Below, piece after piece: positions 15,931 to 23,275 of a stretch of 64,000 bases of DNA (positions are counted from its first letter, which is position 1; the number at the start of each line of letters is the position of its first letter). The stretch covers positions 224,935-288,934 of the forward strand of contig JAUMWD010000001.1 in the NCBI GenBank assembly GCA_030529825.1, given 5' to 3'. The notes under the pieces are model-generated. The model saw only the letters and a list, made by a program, of their open reading frames with translations, did not search any database and had not been told where the DNA came from. Made by a program: the position numbers and the translations under genes. Source of the stretch: Bacillota bacterium. Lineage in GTDB: Bacteria; Bacillota; Clostridia; Oscillospirales; Oscillospiraceae.

Positions 15931-16072
15931 ACCCTCCGCTAACTTTTTCCGACTGATTTGCTTCGTGCATTAGTCCCAAAAGGTGCGCGGAATTTTAACC
16001 CAGAAAATGAAAAAAACGGCTCCGGAGCGGTCTGATTGACCAATCCGAAGCCGATTTTCATAAATTTTATTG
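15920..16072 (+). repeat. 153-bp direct repeat, left copy
   Basis: This segment is repeated at 20827-20979 with the same length. Shared blocks are GGTTCAAATCCACCC, CCGCTAACTTTTTCC, CCCAAAAGGTGCGCGG, GAAAATGAAAAAA and CCAATCCGAAGCCG...TTTTCATAAATTTTATTG. Between the blocks the sequence differs but both copies keep a hairpin (here GACTGAT/ATTAGTC). The two copies bracket the dehydratase/TetR cassette. Confidence 0.75.
16010..16060 (-). terminator. terminator after the dehydratase cassette
   Basis: On the minus strand CGGCTTCGGA and TCCGGAGCCG form a stem followed by a run of T. It lies downstream of the 113-residue protein gene and would end the minus-strand operon. It is part of the 153-bp repeat. 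Confidence 0.65.
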
Positions 16073-16207
16073 GTGATAGTCGTTCACATGACCGAAATAA
16101 ATGTGCCTCACAAATTGGCTTATAGTTTAGCCCCTTCTGCCTTGCAAAAATCGTATCGGAGAAATGGATGTATTCTTTTGCTTATCTGCCGGCAGAATAG
16201 TAATTTG

Positions 16208-16549
16208 TTAAACTACACGCTTTGCCTCAAATGCAAGCTTTACGCCTTTTATAATGGCACAATACCCCGTGATGTCGCCGTCCTTTGTCATATTGAGGAC
16301 GCAGGCAAGCTCGCCGTTGCCGAACTGACTCTTGAGTCCGCACTCAAAGTGCATATTGCCGTCGTCCAGCTTTTTGGCGCTGGCATTATCCGAAAACTGA
16401 TAGGTCAGCCACTTCAGCATTTTCATCTTGCCGACGCCCGTCACAGTGCCGGTCTTGCCGTCCTCTGCCCAGTTTACGTCTGCAATAAGCTCAAGGGGAT
16501 GAGTTCCCATGAAATGAAACTGTCCCTTGCCTTCCATATGTTCTGTCAT
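16208..16549 (-). CDS. hypothetical protein in dehydratase cassette
   Basis: A 113-residue protein I do not recognise. It has no signal peptide or membrane segment and alternates beta-type hydrophobic patterns (QFHFMGTHPLELIADVNW, GNGELACVLNMTKDGDITGY). The overall look suggests a compact beta-rich binding domain. AAGGAG lies eight bases upstream of the ATG. It follows the zinc-ribbon gene by 16 bp and is last in the minus-strand set with the two dehydratase-family genes. Confidence 0.6.
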   Translation of the reverse strand: MTEHMEGKGQFHFMGTHPLELIADVNWAEDGKTGTVTGVGKMKMLKWLTYQFSDNASAKKLDDGNMHFECGLKSQFGNGELACVLNMTKDGDITGYCAIIKGVKLAFEAKRVV

Positions 16550-16565
16550 AATGTTTTCTCCTTAA

Positions 16566-16832
16566 TCAGAATTTTACAAAGCCCGTTTTTGACCCCATGG
16601 GGTAACCCAGAGTCCACTCGCACTCGCCGCAGACGTGGCAGGGCTTCCGCTGCGCGTTGAGCTTTTCGATGTAGCTTTCGGCGCTTTGAATGTACATATT
16701 TGTCTTGATGGGGTGACTGCACTTCGGGCAGAACACCAGATAATTTGCAAAGCTGTCATACACGCCAGCTTTTCTGTTTTCCTTTTCCTCGGGAGAAAGC
16801 GCCCGCGGGGAAATTCTTTTGTTTACCAACAT
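16566..16832 (-). CDS. small zinc-ribbon protein
   Basis: An 88-residue protein with two Cys pairs, CPKC (about residues 35-38) and CHVCGEC (about 65-71), spaced as in zinc-ribbon folds. A SPEEKENRKAGVYDSFANYL helix precedes them. No enzymatic motif is visible. AGGAGG sits upstream of the start. The adjacent dehydratase-family subunits and a tiny membrane protein suggest an accessory role, for example assembly or electron transfer; that is inference only. Confidence 0.6.
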   Translation of the reverse strand: MLVNKRISPRALSPEEKENRKAGVYDSFANYLVFCPKCSHPIKTNMYIQSAESYIEKLNAQRKPCHVCGECEWTLGYPMGSKTGFVKF

Positions 16833-16846
16833 AGCATTTCCTCCTG

Positions 16847-17005
16847 TTAAATGACATGCTCTCTCTGCATACTGTCATAGTGCTTATCGAGAACGGGAGC
16901 GATGACGAATCGCACGAGCTTCATGTCAAGATTGTAGTAATATACTGAAAACAGTGCGGCAACGGCAAGTGTTCCGCAGCCGAGAATTTTTGCGGCAATC
17001 TTCAT
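16847..17005 (-). CDS. 52-residue single-pass membrane protein
   Basis: A short frame starting MKIAAKILGCGTLAVAALFS and ending MQREHVI. One N-terminal hydrophobic segment (about residues 4-24) is followed by a short hydrophilic tail. It has AAGGAG eight bases before the ATG and fits between neighbours (14 bp after the dehydratase-family gene, 14 bp before the zinc-ribbon gene), so I accept it as real. Function unknown. Confidence 0.6.
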   Translation of the reverse strand: MKIAAKILGCGTLAVAALFSVYYYNLDMKLVRFVIAPVLDKHYDSMQREHVI

Positions 17006-17019
17006 AGCTTCACTCTCCT

Positions 17020-18630
17020 TTACCAGCCGAATTCATCGTCATAATCTACTAACGATGGGTCGATGGGCTCCTCATGCAGAACGTTCTGCATATACTGGTT
17101 GACAGCCTTCCTTGCCTCGCTGCAGGGAACTATGCGGCAGTCCATGAGGGAATGGGGCACCCACATGATGTGGAACTTGTCGCTGTGTTTGCGCATTTCC
17201 TCCTCCAGCAAACCCTGTGCACCCGCCATGCCCTTGCAGCCTATGTCGTCGTACATGACTATCATATCGCAGTTAAACTTTTCTGCGGTTTCCCACATCT
17301 GCATAAGATGGCGGTTTCCGCCGACGGTATGTGTACGCATGGGAGTTCTGCCGTGCCAGTCTGCCAGGTCCTCCATCATGATTTCCTCGTCCTCGGTGTC
17401 AACGAGATTGTGGCCCGTGAGGGAGTCCATATTAATGACTGCCAGAATCCCCCAGCAGTTGTACATCCATAAAATTACGTTGGAGTTGTAGGTGGAGCCG
17501 CAGGACCATGCCAGTGCTCTGTGACGCACGTGGTCAAAGGGCTTTATGTCCTTTCTTACGCAGCGCTCAAAGATCTTCAGTATCTTTTTGTTTGCCTTCA
17601 GAAAGTATTCATTGCCGCCCTGCTGATAGAAGTAAATTCTGAACATGCCCTGCACAACGGGGTTCATGGCACCGTTATCGGAATTGGCATAGATGTCCCA
17701 GCGCTCGTGGGAGCCGCGATTAAATTCGTTTGTGTTTTCAAGGTGCTTTTTGAAGGCATCCCAGTCGAACTTCTGCCCAAGCTGCTCCTCAAGGAAATGA
17801 ATTGCCTCATAAATCTCGTGAACGCCCAGCTCCTTGGTGGTGGGGTCATCGTACATCATGGGAGTCGTAAAGGGATGTACTGCCTTCTTGCCGTTATTGG
17901 AAAGAGCTCTCCACATGGCGATGTTGTCCATCATGTTGGCATCGCAGGGATTGTTTGTGGTGAGCCAGCAGTTTCCGAAGTCGGGATACTCGTTTTCAAC
18001 GGCAACGCCTGTTTCCACCAGCGGAAGAGTGCACATATCGCCGGGTATGCCGCAGGCGATTGCCTGATCAACATAGTAGCAGCCAAGCTCTTTGCGAAGC
18101 AGCGGCATCATGAACGCGGCGTACTGCGGCACGTTTATGCCCTCAAAACCGGGAAAACCGTGGATTATGTGCTTAGGCAGGGTGTAGTCAAAAACGACAG
18201 TCTTATCTGTCCACTCGTTCTCACCTAGACGGCGGTCAGCGCGAAGCATGATCCACAGCGCATTTACGGTGTCGGAAATCATGCACTCGCAGGCTGCCAT
18301 GTCTGCGCGGAGCACAGGACCTCTGTCGCCGTCCAGCCATTTGTCTATCATGTGGGGAGTATTGAGATATGCTGACAGCCATCTGTATTTCCAGAAGGCC
18401 TTGGCAAGCCTTACGGGATTTCGCATGATGAGTCCCGCCATGGTGATCCATAGCTTTAACCAGTGAGCAAATGCGTAGGCTGTGTCCTTGACGCCGCGCC
18501 ATTCACGGCGGGCGTATAAGTTTGTTCCGTCTATGTATCTCTGTCCGAGATAGTGGCAGGGCTCATCGCCTTTTATGAAATGCTCGAAGGTGCCGTACTG
18601 CTCCTTCATGCTGACCTTTCTTTTCCACAT
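17020..18630 (-). CDS. 2-hydroxyacyl-CoA dehydratase family protein (HgdA-like, long)
   Basis: A 536-residue protein resembling subunits of the 2-hydroxyacyl-CoA dehydratase/benzoyl-CoA reductase family (PF06050). Cys residues fall in family-like contexts: ELGCYYVDQAIACGIPGDMC (about 180-200), GNCWLTTNNPCDANMM (about 222-237) and LAWSCGSTYNSN (about 385). These would ligate a [4Fe-4S] cluster for radical dehydration. It starts three bases after the partner gene, with AGGAGG upstream. No ATP-dependent activator (HgdC-type) is encoded in the cassette. The substrate is unknown, and an atypical non-dehydratase role cannot be excluded. Confidence 0.7.
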   Translation of the reverse strand: MWKRKVSMKEQYGTFEHFIKGDEPCHYLGQRYIDGTNLYARREWRGVKDTAYAFAHWLKLWITMAGLIMRNPVRLAKAFWKYRWLSAYLNTPHMIDKWLDGDRGPVLRADMAACECMISDTVNALWIMLRADRRLGENEWTDKTVVFDYTLPKHIIHGFPGFEGINVPQYAAFMMPLLRKELGCYYVDQAIACGIPGDMCTLPLVETGVAVENEYPDFGNCWLTTNNPCDANMMDNIAMWRALSNNGKKAVHPFTTPMMYDDPTTKELGVHEIYEAIHFLEEQLGQKFDWDAFKKHLENTNEFNRGSHERWDIYANSDNGAMNPVVQGMFRIYFYQQGGNEYFLKANKKILKIFERCVRKDIKPFDHVRHRALAWSCGSTYNSNVILWMYNCWGILAVINMDSLTGHNLVDTEDEEIMMEDLADWHGRTPMRTHTVGGNRHLMQMWETAEKFNCDMIVMYDDIGCKGMAGAQGLLEEEMRKHSDKFHIMWVPHSLMDCRIVPCSEARKAVNQYMQNVLHEEPIDPSLVDYDDEFGW

Positions 18631-18633
18631 AGC

Positions 18634-19842
18634 TTAACCCTCCTGTGAATCGTTGTGGAGCTTCTTGATTTCAAGTGACTCCACAAAGGCCTGAAAACGT
18701 GTTCTCAGTTGTCCCACGGCGGCATTGGCGTAATCGGTTTCTATCTGGCAGGTGGGGATTGCCTCAGGGAGATTAAGTCCCTCCGCCAGCCACTTTGCCG
18801 CAATGGCACGCTCATAGCCCCAGTACTCGCAGAACTTCATGTTCTCGAGAATTATACCGTCTGCATGGTACTCCTTTGCCTTGCTGAACATATACATACG
18901 GCGGTCAATCATTACGTCCGCGCCCATGGAACGCGGGCACTGATTTTCCATGAGATAGTACTCGGCAAGGGCGTCAAGGGCGCTCTGCCCCTCCTTCAGT
19001 TCAATGGGAGTTCGTCCGGGGAGTGAGCCGAAGCAGTAGCGGTCGGCCACCACCATGGCGCCGCACATTTCGATGAGCTTTGTAAGCTCGGGGTTGTCAA
19101 CCTCGGAGCCCACAAGCATTACCTTGGTTCTAAACCAGGGCTTCGGGTCGGGCTCGCGGGTCTTCAGCTCATCAAGTGTTTCCTTCAGCTTGTCCATGAT
19201 GAGGTACTTTGGACATGTGAGGGATACGAGCTGGATTACATGGAACTCATAGCCCGTGATTACCGGGTTGTCGGCTTTTTTCATGTCACCGATTTCAGTG
19301 ATTATGCGGCAGAGCTCGTTGTGCTGCTCAATTGCCTTCCGCAGCTTTTCCTCGGAGAAGTCGATGCCGAAGATTTCTGAAAGGGGATTTATGATTTTTT
19401 GCTCCAGCTGGCGTCTGAAGTAGCCCGCGTACCATTCGCCTTTTTTAATCGGCATATCAATGCAGGCAAAGTGAAATTTTTCGTTGGGTATCAGCTTGCA
19501 GTAGTCAAAATACTGCTCCATTCTGTTCATGGTGGTGCAGCATTCCTGCCCGATAAGCGCCGAAACAAAGTTGTAGCCGCCCTCAAAAGCCCGCTCCAGT
19601 ATGCTCTTTGAATACGAGCAGGAGCGGTTTGTCATGTAGTAGGTGGCAAGGTCGGGATTGGTGCAGCCCGGTGCTCTCAGCCGCACACCGAAACAGCCAT
19701 CAACGTCCAGCAGCGGCTCGGGTATGTACGAGCAGTCGTAGGCAAGGGCAAGCTTGCCCTCTGCACAGGCCTTTTTGACAAGCTCATTGTTCGCGTCCTG
19801 AAGTAGGTTTTCAAAGTAAATCAGATGCTTTAGGTCTTTCAT
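18634..19842 (-). CDS. 2-hydroxyacyl-CoA dehydratase family protein (HgdB-like)
   Basis: A 402-residue member of the same family. Visible features are APGCTNPDLATYYMTNRSC (about 58-74), the ALIGQECCTTMNRMEQYFDY block (about 94-113), a central TGYEFH segment and a C-terminal DGIILENMKFCEYWGYERA stretch, all consistent with an Fe-S-containing dehydratase subunit. It lies immediately upstream of the longer subunit and probably forms a heterodimer with it. An operator-like dyad lies 33 bp before the start. The first gene upstream in the same direction is a TetR-type regulator. Confidence 0.75.
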   Translation of the reverse strand: MKDLKHLIYFENLLQDANNELVKKACAEGKLALAYDCSYIPEPLLDVDGCFGVRLRAPGCTNPDLATYYMTNRSCSYSKSILERAFEGGYNFVSALIGQECCTTMNRMEQYFDYCKLIPNEKFHFACIDMPIKKGEWYAGYFRRQLEQKIINPLSEIFGIDFSEEKLRKAIEQHNELCRIITEIGDMKKADNPVITGYEFHVIQLVSLTCPKYLIMDKLKETLDELKTREPDPKPWFRTKVMLVGSEVDNPELTKLIEMCGAMVVADRYCFGSLPGRTPIELKEGQSALDALAEYYLMENQCPRSMGADVMIDRRMYMFSKAKEYHADGIILENMKFCEYWGYERAIAAKWLAEGLNLPEAIPTCQIETDYANAAVGQLRTRFQAFVESLEIKKLHNDSQEG

Positions 19843-19874
19843 TTGAGCGAATCATCTCCGTTCTGAATTTTTCA

Positions 19875-19889
19875 ATAAGTGGTACTTAT
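19875..19889. promoter_or_regulatory. operator-like dyad before the dehydratase genes
   Basis: ATAAGT-GGT-ACTTAT has perfect 6-bp arms and lies in the AT-rich leader between the TetR terminator and the dehydratase start. It is a candidate binding site for the TetR-type protein. No convincing -35/-10 pair with standard spacing was found beside it. Confidence 0.4.
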
Positions 19890-20014
19890 ATCTACTTTAA
19901 TATAATTTTGAAGTTCAGCCGAATTTTTGTCAATAATCAGTCAATGTACTTTGATACGCAAACATATATGCAAAGTCAATCTATACAAAATCAAATAAAA
20001 CACCGAAAATTGTA

Positions 20015-20043
20015 CGAAAAAAGCACGCGAAAATGCGTGCTTA
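20015..20043 (-). terminator. terminator of the TetR-type gene
   Basis: GCACGC and GCGTGC form a stem just past the stop codon, followed by a T run on the minus strand. It separates the regulator from the dehydratase genes, which therefore need their own promoter. Confidence 0.75.
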
Positions 20044-20045
20044 AA

Positions 20046-20615
20046 TCAACTGTAAAATACTTTTTCCGCCTTAACGAACATCTCACCGATGAGGTAACCA
20101 AGTTCATCGGGCCCGCAGTCTATATCAAGGGCCATTTTCTGCAGATAAATACCCACCGCGCCGCTTACAACGTAGCTGCTGTAGAGCAGAACCTGCCTGT
20201 CATCGGTACTGCGTCTCTGACGCTCCGCTGAAACCGTGATGCAGATTTCCCGCAGGAGGTTTTCAATCTTATAGATAAAGGCAAGGTCGCCGTTATTACC
20301 GAGAAGCAGGCGTATAAGGCGGTCGTTATTCTGAACGACTCTGAACACCGATTCAATGATGGGGTGCTTTCCCTCGACGGACTTGTAAGCCATAAGCTTC
20401 ATACACTCGCCCTTTAATTCGTCGAGAAACCTGAGTTCAACGGTGTCTATGAGGTCGTAAATGTCCTTGTAATGCTTGTAAAAGGTGGAGCGGCATACGT
20501 CTGCCTTGTCGAGTATTTCCCTCACCGAAATTGACTGATAGGGCTTGAGCTCAATGAGCGACAGCATGGCGTCCTCGATGGCTTTTTTGGATTTTCTGAC
20601 ATTGCGGCTTTCCAT
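20046..20615 (-). CDS. TetR/AcrR-family regulator
   Basis: A 189-residue TetR-type repressor. The N-terminal helix-turn-helix reads SISVREILDKADVCRSTFYK then HYKDIYDLID (residues about 25-58). The C-terminal helical domain would bind a ligand. I start it at MESRNVRKSKKAIED, which has GGAGG nine bases upstream; longer open frame exists above. Promoter and a CATAC/GTATG dyad at the probable transcription start suggest autorepression. It probably also controls the dehydratase cassette below it. Confidence 0.85.
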   Translation of the reverse strand: MESRNVRKSKKAIEDAMLSLIELKPYQSISVREILDKADVCRSTFYKHYKDIYDLIDTVELRFLDELKGECMKLMAYKSVEGKHPIIESVFRVVQNNDRLIRLLLGNNGDLAFIYKIENLLREICITVSAERQRRSTDDRQVLLYSSYVVSGAVGIYLQKMALDIDCGPDELGYLIGEMFVKAEKVFYS

Positions 20616-20646
20616 TCGCTTCGCCTCCGTATAGTGTATATGCTTC

Positions 20647-20695
20647 CATACAGCATGTATGTTATAATTATACCAGTATGTTTTCAGATTCGCAA
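20647..20695 (-). promoter_or_regulatory. promoter and dyad of the TetR-type gene
   Basis: On the minus strand the -35 TTGCGA (20690-20695), a 17-bp spacer and the -10 TATAAT (20667-20672). The dyad CATAC-ATGCT-GTATG (20647-20661) lies just downstream at the expected start site. Confidence 0.6.
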
Positions 20696-20826
20696 GGAGA
20701 ACGTGGAAAACAGAAATATGCCGAACGCGCATTTTTCAATGAGCGACCTTCACGTCTTTATGAGAAAGCTTTCATGACAATCCGTCAAATAGAAACGGTG
20801 GACAAACTGTCGCCACTTCATTTCAT

Positions 20827-20979
20827 GGTTCAAATCCACCCACCGCTAACTTTTTCCTGCAACACGGCTCCGTAGTGTTGCCCCAAAAGGTGCGCGGGAT
20901 TTTTGCTCTGAAAATGAAAAAACCGGCGTCGGAAAGGCTTTTGAGACCAATCCGAAGCCGGTTTTCATAAATTTTATTG
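20827..20979 (+). repeat. 153-bp direct repeat, right copy
   Basis: The partner of 15920-16072, of equal length. The variable segments differ in sequence yet retain hairpins: GCAACAC/GTGTTGC here against GACTGAT/ATTAGTC in the left copy, and CCGGCGTCGGA/TCCGAAGCCGG here against CGGCTCCGGA/TCCGAAGCCG. Conserved structure with changed stems suggests selection on the folded form. It begins with the T-arm-like GGTTCAAATCC and lies 75 bp from the tRNA-Tyr 3' end. Confidence 0.75.
20918..20966 (-). terminator. terminator downstream of tRNA-Tyr
   Basis: The minus-strand stem CCGGCTTCGGA/TCCGACGCCGG is followed by TTTTTT. It probably terminates the tRNA-Thr/tRNA-Tyr transcript and is part of the right repeat copy. 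Confidence 0.65.
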
Positions 20980-21053
20980 AGTTATCGGACATAATCGCCC
21001 GATATGTATGAAAATTGCCTGATTTATCTGGTAGACAAATCAGGCAATTTATT

Positions 21054-21138
21054 TGGTGGGGGAAGGTGGATTCGAACCACCGAAGGCATTGCCAGCAGAT
21101 TTACAGTCTGTCCCCTTTGGCCACTCGGGAATTCCCCC
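21054..21138 (-). tRNA. tRNA-Tyr (GTA)
   Basis: The reverse complement folds as a class II tRNA: acceptor GGGGGAA/TTCCCCC, anticodon loop with GTA, a long variable arm and the T arm GGTGG-TTCGAAT-CCACC, with CCA encoded. Its 3' end faces the accessory region, and 14 nt of it recur at 60-73, marking it as the probable integration target. Confidence 0.95.
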
Positions 21139-21156
21139 ATATTTATTTGGATGCGG

Positions 21157-21232
21157 TGGAGCTGGTGGACGGACTCGAACCCCCGACCTGCTGATTACAA
21201 ATCAGCTGCTCTACCGACTGAGCTACACCAGC
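21157..21232 (-). tRNA. tRNA-Thr (TGT)
   Basis: The acceptor stem is GCTGGTG/CACCAGC, the D arm GCTCAGTCGGTAGAGC, the anticodon TGT and the T arm GGGGG-TTCGAGT-CCGTC. CCA is encoded. It is transcribed together with tRNA-Tyr, 18 bp upstream of it. Confidence 0.95.
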
Positions 21233-21249
21233 ACGATGTCAGCTTGGAT

Positions 21250-21278
21250 ATCATAGCAAATACTTATGTTTTTGTCAA
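21250..21278 (-). promoter_or_regulatory. promoter of tRNA-Thr/tRNA-Tyr
   Basis: TTGACA (21273-21278), a 17-bp spacer and TATGAT (21250-21255) on the minus strand, about 18 bp before the tRNA-Thr 5' end. Confidence 0.8.
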
Positions 21279-21326
21279 CACCAAATGCTTAATTTATGAA
21301 AAAATTTTTACCGGGAGGTTTTACAT

Positions 21327-21722
21327 ATGAATCTGAAAGAATTGTCGGAGGAATACAGAAAGAGCGGTCTTGCCTGCAGGACACGGGCGGACAGGCTTAA
21401 ACCTTTGCTTCAGTCGCCCGACTTGTGCGAAATGGAACGGCTTCGCCTGCGGCGCAGAATTTATACTCTTGAAACCATGGGCAGAGAAGCCCTGGCCACC
21501 GCTAAATACCTTAATAATTATTACGGAGATGATGAATATGCAGAAAATCAGCAGAGAAGAGGAATATCAGGCCTTGAGGAGCTTCCTGAAGCTGGCCTCG
21601 GCGGAAAGCTCCGCGGCGGAGCTCGTGCAATGTGCGATCCGGGAAGCACTTACGCCGCGACAGCGTCAGCTTGTTCAAATGTACTATTTACGGCAAATGC
21701 CCATGCAGACTATTGCCTGTGA
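21327..21722 (+). CDS. small helical protein preceding a sigma-region-4-like gene
   Basis: The N-terminal 65 residues (LKELSEEYRKSGLACRTRAD ... MERLRLRRRIYTLETMGREALATAKYLNNYYG) match a small helical protein that in related Clostridia precedes a sigma-region-4-like gene. GGGAGG lies upstream of the ATG. In relatives the protein ends near the YYG motif. Here the frame runs 131 residues and overlaps the next gene by 185 nt, with a low-complexity tail that is probably read-through after a lost stop. Function unknown. Confidence 0.6.
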   Translation: MNLKELSEEYRKSGLACRTRADRLKPLLQSPDLCEMERLRLRRRIYTLETMGREALATAKYLNNYYGDDEYAENQQRRGISGLEELPEAGLGGKLRGGARAMCDPGSTYAATASACSNVLFTANAHADYCL

Positions 21723-21834
21723 GCTGGGTGTCGCTCCGTCCACCGTTTGCCGCACTCTGGCAAGAGCCAGAAAACGCCTTGAACAGTGCCTGAAACACGG
21801 CGGAAGAAGCTTCATGTATCTACTGGACAACTGA
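21538..21834 (+). CDS. sigma-70 region 4-like HTH protein
   Basis: A 98-residue protein. The C-terminal half is a sigma-70 region 4-type helix-turn-helix: LTPRQRQLVQMYYLRQMPMQ then ACELGVAPSTVCRTLARARK. The start MQKISREEEYQALR has GGAG nine bases upstream. There is no region 2, so it is not a complete sigma factor; it may be a DNA-binding regulator or a sporulation-associated small sigma-like protein. It is paired with the helical protein upstream. Confidence 0.75.
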   Translation: MQKISREEEYQALRSFLKLASAESSAAELVQCAIREALTPRQRQLVQMYYLRQMPMQTIACELGVAPSTVCRTLARARKRLEQCLKHGGRSFMYLLDN

Positions 21835-21886
21835 AGCGTTTACTTTGATGCGCTCTTATGGTACAATAGCCCCGGAGGCAAGATAT

Positions 21887-22723
21887 ATGAAAACAAAGCT
21901 TCTTCAGACTATCATATTAATATTATGCGTATCTCTTCTCCTTTCGGGCTGTGCCTACATTCAGCGTCAGGTTGATCCCCATGCAGGCATGGTGGAGGTC
22001 TTTAACGGCACAAGCAATGTCTGGATTGAACCCCAGAAGGATGTTCCCGTAAATACCATAATTGCAGATGATTTTGTTCTTGACCCCGACGGCAACAGGG
22101 GCTACTGCGGCGGTGAATACTCCTCTGTTCTGCGAGGTGTTGATGTTTCCGAGCATCAGCAGGAAATCGACTGGCAGCAGGCCGCTGACAGCGGCGTTAA
22201 ATTCGCAATTATCCGTGCCGGAGGCCGCTATTACGGCGAAGAGGGAGCTCTCTATGAGGATGACTTCTTCAAAAAGAATCTTCAGGGAGCCATAGACGCA
22301 GGCTTGGATGTGGGTGTCTACTTCTTTTCCCAGGCAATAAATGAACGGGAGGCCGTTGAGGAAGCGGAGTTTGCTCTGTCGCTCATTGACGGAGCAGAGC
22401 TTAAGCTCCCCGTGTTCATCGACTGGGAACGCATAGAGGGTGGCCGAGCCTATGAGCTTGACGGCGACACCATGACAAGCTGTGCGGAGGCCTTCTGCGA
22501 AACCGTGAGGGATGCCGGATATGAGGCAGGTGTTTACTTTAATCTTGACACCGGCTACTACGGCTATGAGCTGGCGCGCCTTACGGACTATATGTTCTGG
22601 TGCGCCTGTCCCGGAGATTATCCGTACTGCTACTATGCCCACGACATTTGGCAGTGCTCCTTCAGCGGAAGCGTCCCCGGAATAAACGGTGTATGCGACC
22701 TCAATATGATGTTCATAAAATAA
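21887..22723 (+). CDS. GH25 lysozyme-like lipoprotein
   Basis: A 278-residue protein with a lipoprotein signal (ILILCVSLLLSGC, Cys at about 22), then a glycoside hydrolase 25 domain: GVDVSEHQQEIDW, VKFAIIRAGGRYY, LDVGVYFFSQA, LPVFIDWE and the late WQCSFSG. The Asp/Glu pair in FIDWE and the Asp in DVSEH are the catalytic-type residues of muramidases. It would be lipid-anchored outside the membrane and act on peptidoglycan. The start at 21887 has GGAGG eight bases upstream and gives a clean signal peptide. lgt, needed for lipidation, lies about 1 kb away. Confidence 0.9.
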   Translation: MKTKLLQTIILILCVSLLLSGCAYIQRQVDPHAGMVEVFNGTSNVWIEPQKDVPVNTIIADDFVLDPDGNRGYCGGEYSSVLRGVDVSEHQQEIDWQQAADSGVKFAIIRAGGRYYGEEGALYEDDFFKKNLQGAIDAGLDVGVYFFSQAINEREAVEEAEFALSLIDGAELKLPVFIDWERIEGGRAYELDGDTMTSCAEAFCETVRDAGYEAGVYFNLDTGYYGYELARLTDYMFWCACPGDYPYCYYAHDIWQCSFSGSVPGINGVCDLNMMFIK

Positions 22724-22751
22724 AAAAGACAGGCTGTGCCTGTCTTTTTTA
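22722..22751. terminator. bidirectional terminator
   Basis: AAAAAAGACAGGC and GCCTGTCTTTTTT form a hairpin with A and T runs on the two sides, between the convergent GH25 and nitroreductase genes. Confidence 0.85.
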
Positions 22752-22753
22752 TT

Positions 22754-23275
22754 TTAATATCTGAAAACTCGCCCGGGCCTGCGCTCACGAGCCTCCGGAT
22801 ATTCGCCGGCGCCATAACCGAGAATGCAGTTGCCCACGCCGACATATTCGTCGCCTATGCCCATGCTGCGGAGAATTTCTCTGCCCTCGGGCATTTCGGA
22901 AACCTCCCTCGCTCTGTGTATCCAACAGGAATCCACGCCCACGGCGTGTGCCGCGTTCATGAGATTTCCCATTACCAAAGCTCCGTCCTCTACCCAAGTG
23001 CGGACATTTTTATCGGCCAAAACCATAATTACGGTGGGAGCACCGTAGAAGGGATCGGCATCGCTGCCCATTACCCGGGCATTGAGCTCGGAGAGCTTTG
23101 CGATAATTTCCCTGTCCTGAAAAACCACCATAACGGGTGACTGTCTGTTCATTCCCGTGGGGGCATAAAGGCCTGCCTTAAGAATGGCCTCAAGCCGGGA
23201 ATCGGAAATCTGCTCGGCCTTGTAGCTGCGCACGGAACGGCGCTCCTCAAGGCATTTAAGCACCTTATCATTCAT
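22754..23275 (-). CDS. nitroreductase-family protein
   Basis: A 173-residue FMN-dependent nitroreductase. N-terminal CLEERRSVRSYKAEQI is the FMN phosphate-binding signature; AGLYAPTGMNRQSPVMVV and GALVMGNLMNAAHAVGVDSCW follow in family order. The length is typical of the short NfsB-like class. The start (MNDKV) overlaps the upstream gene's end by several bases and has GAGG nearby, so it is translationally coupled to the coiled-coil gene. The substrate is unknown. Confidence 0.88.
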   Translation of the reverse strand: MNDKVLKCLEERRSVRSYKAEQISDSRLEAILKAGLYAPTGMNRQSPVMVVFQDREIIAKLSELNARVMGSDADPFYGAPTVIMVLADKNVRTWVEDGALVMGNLMNAAHAVGVDSCWIHRAREVSEMPEGREILRSMGIGDEYVGVGNCILGYGAGEYPEARERRPGRVFRY

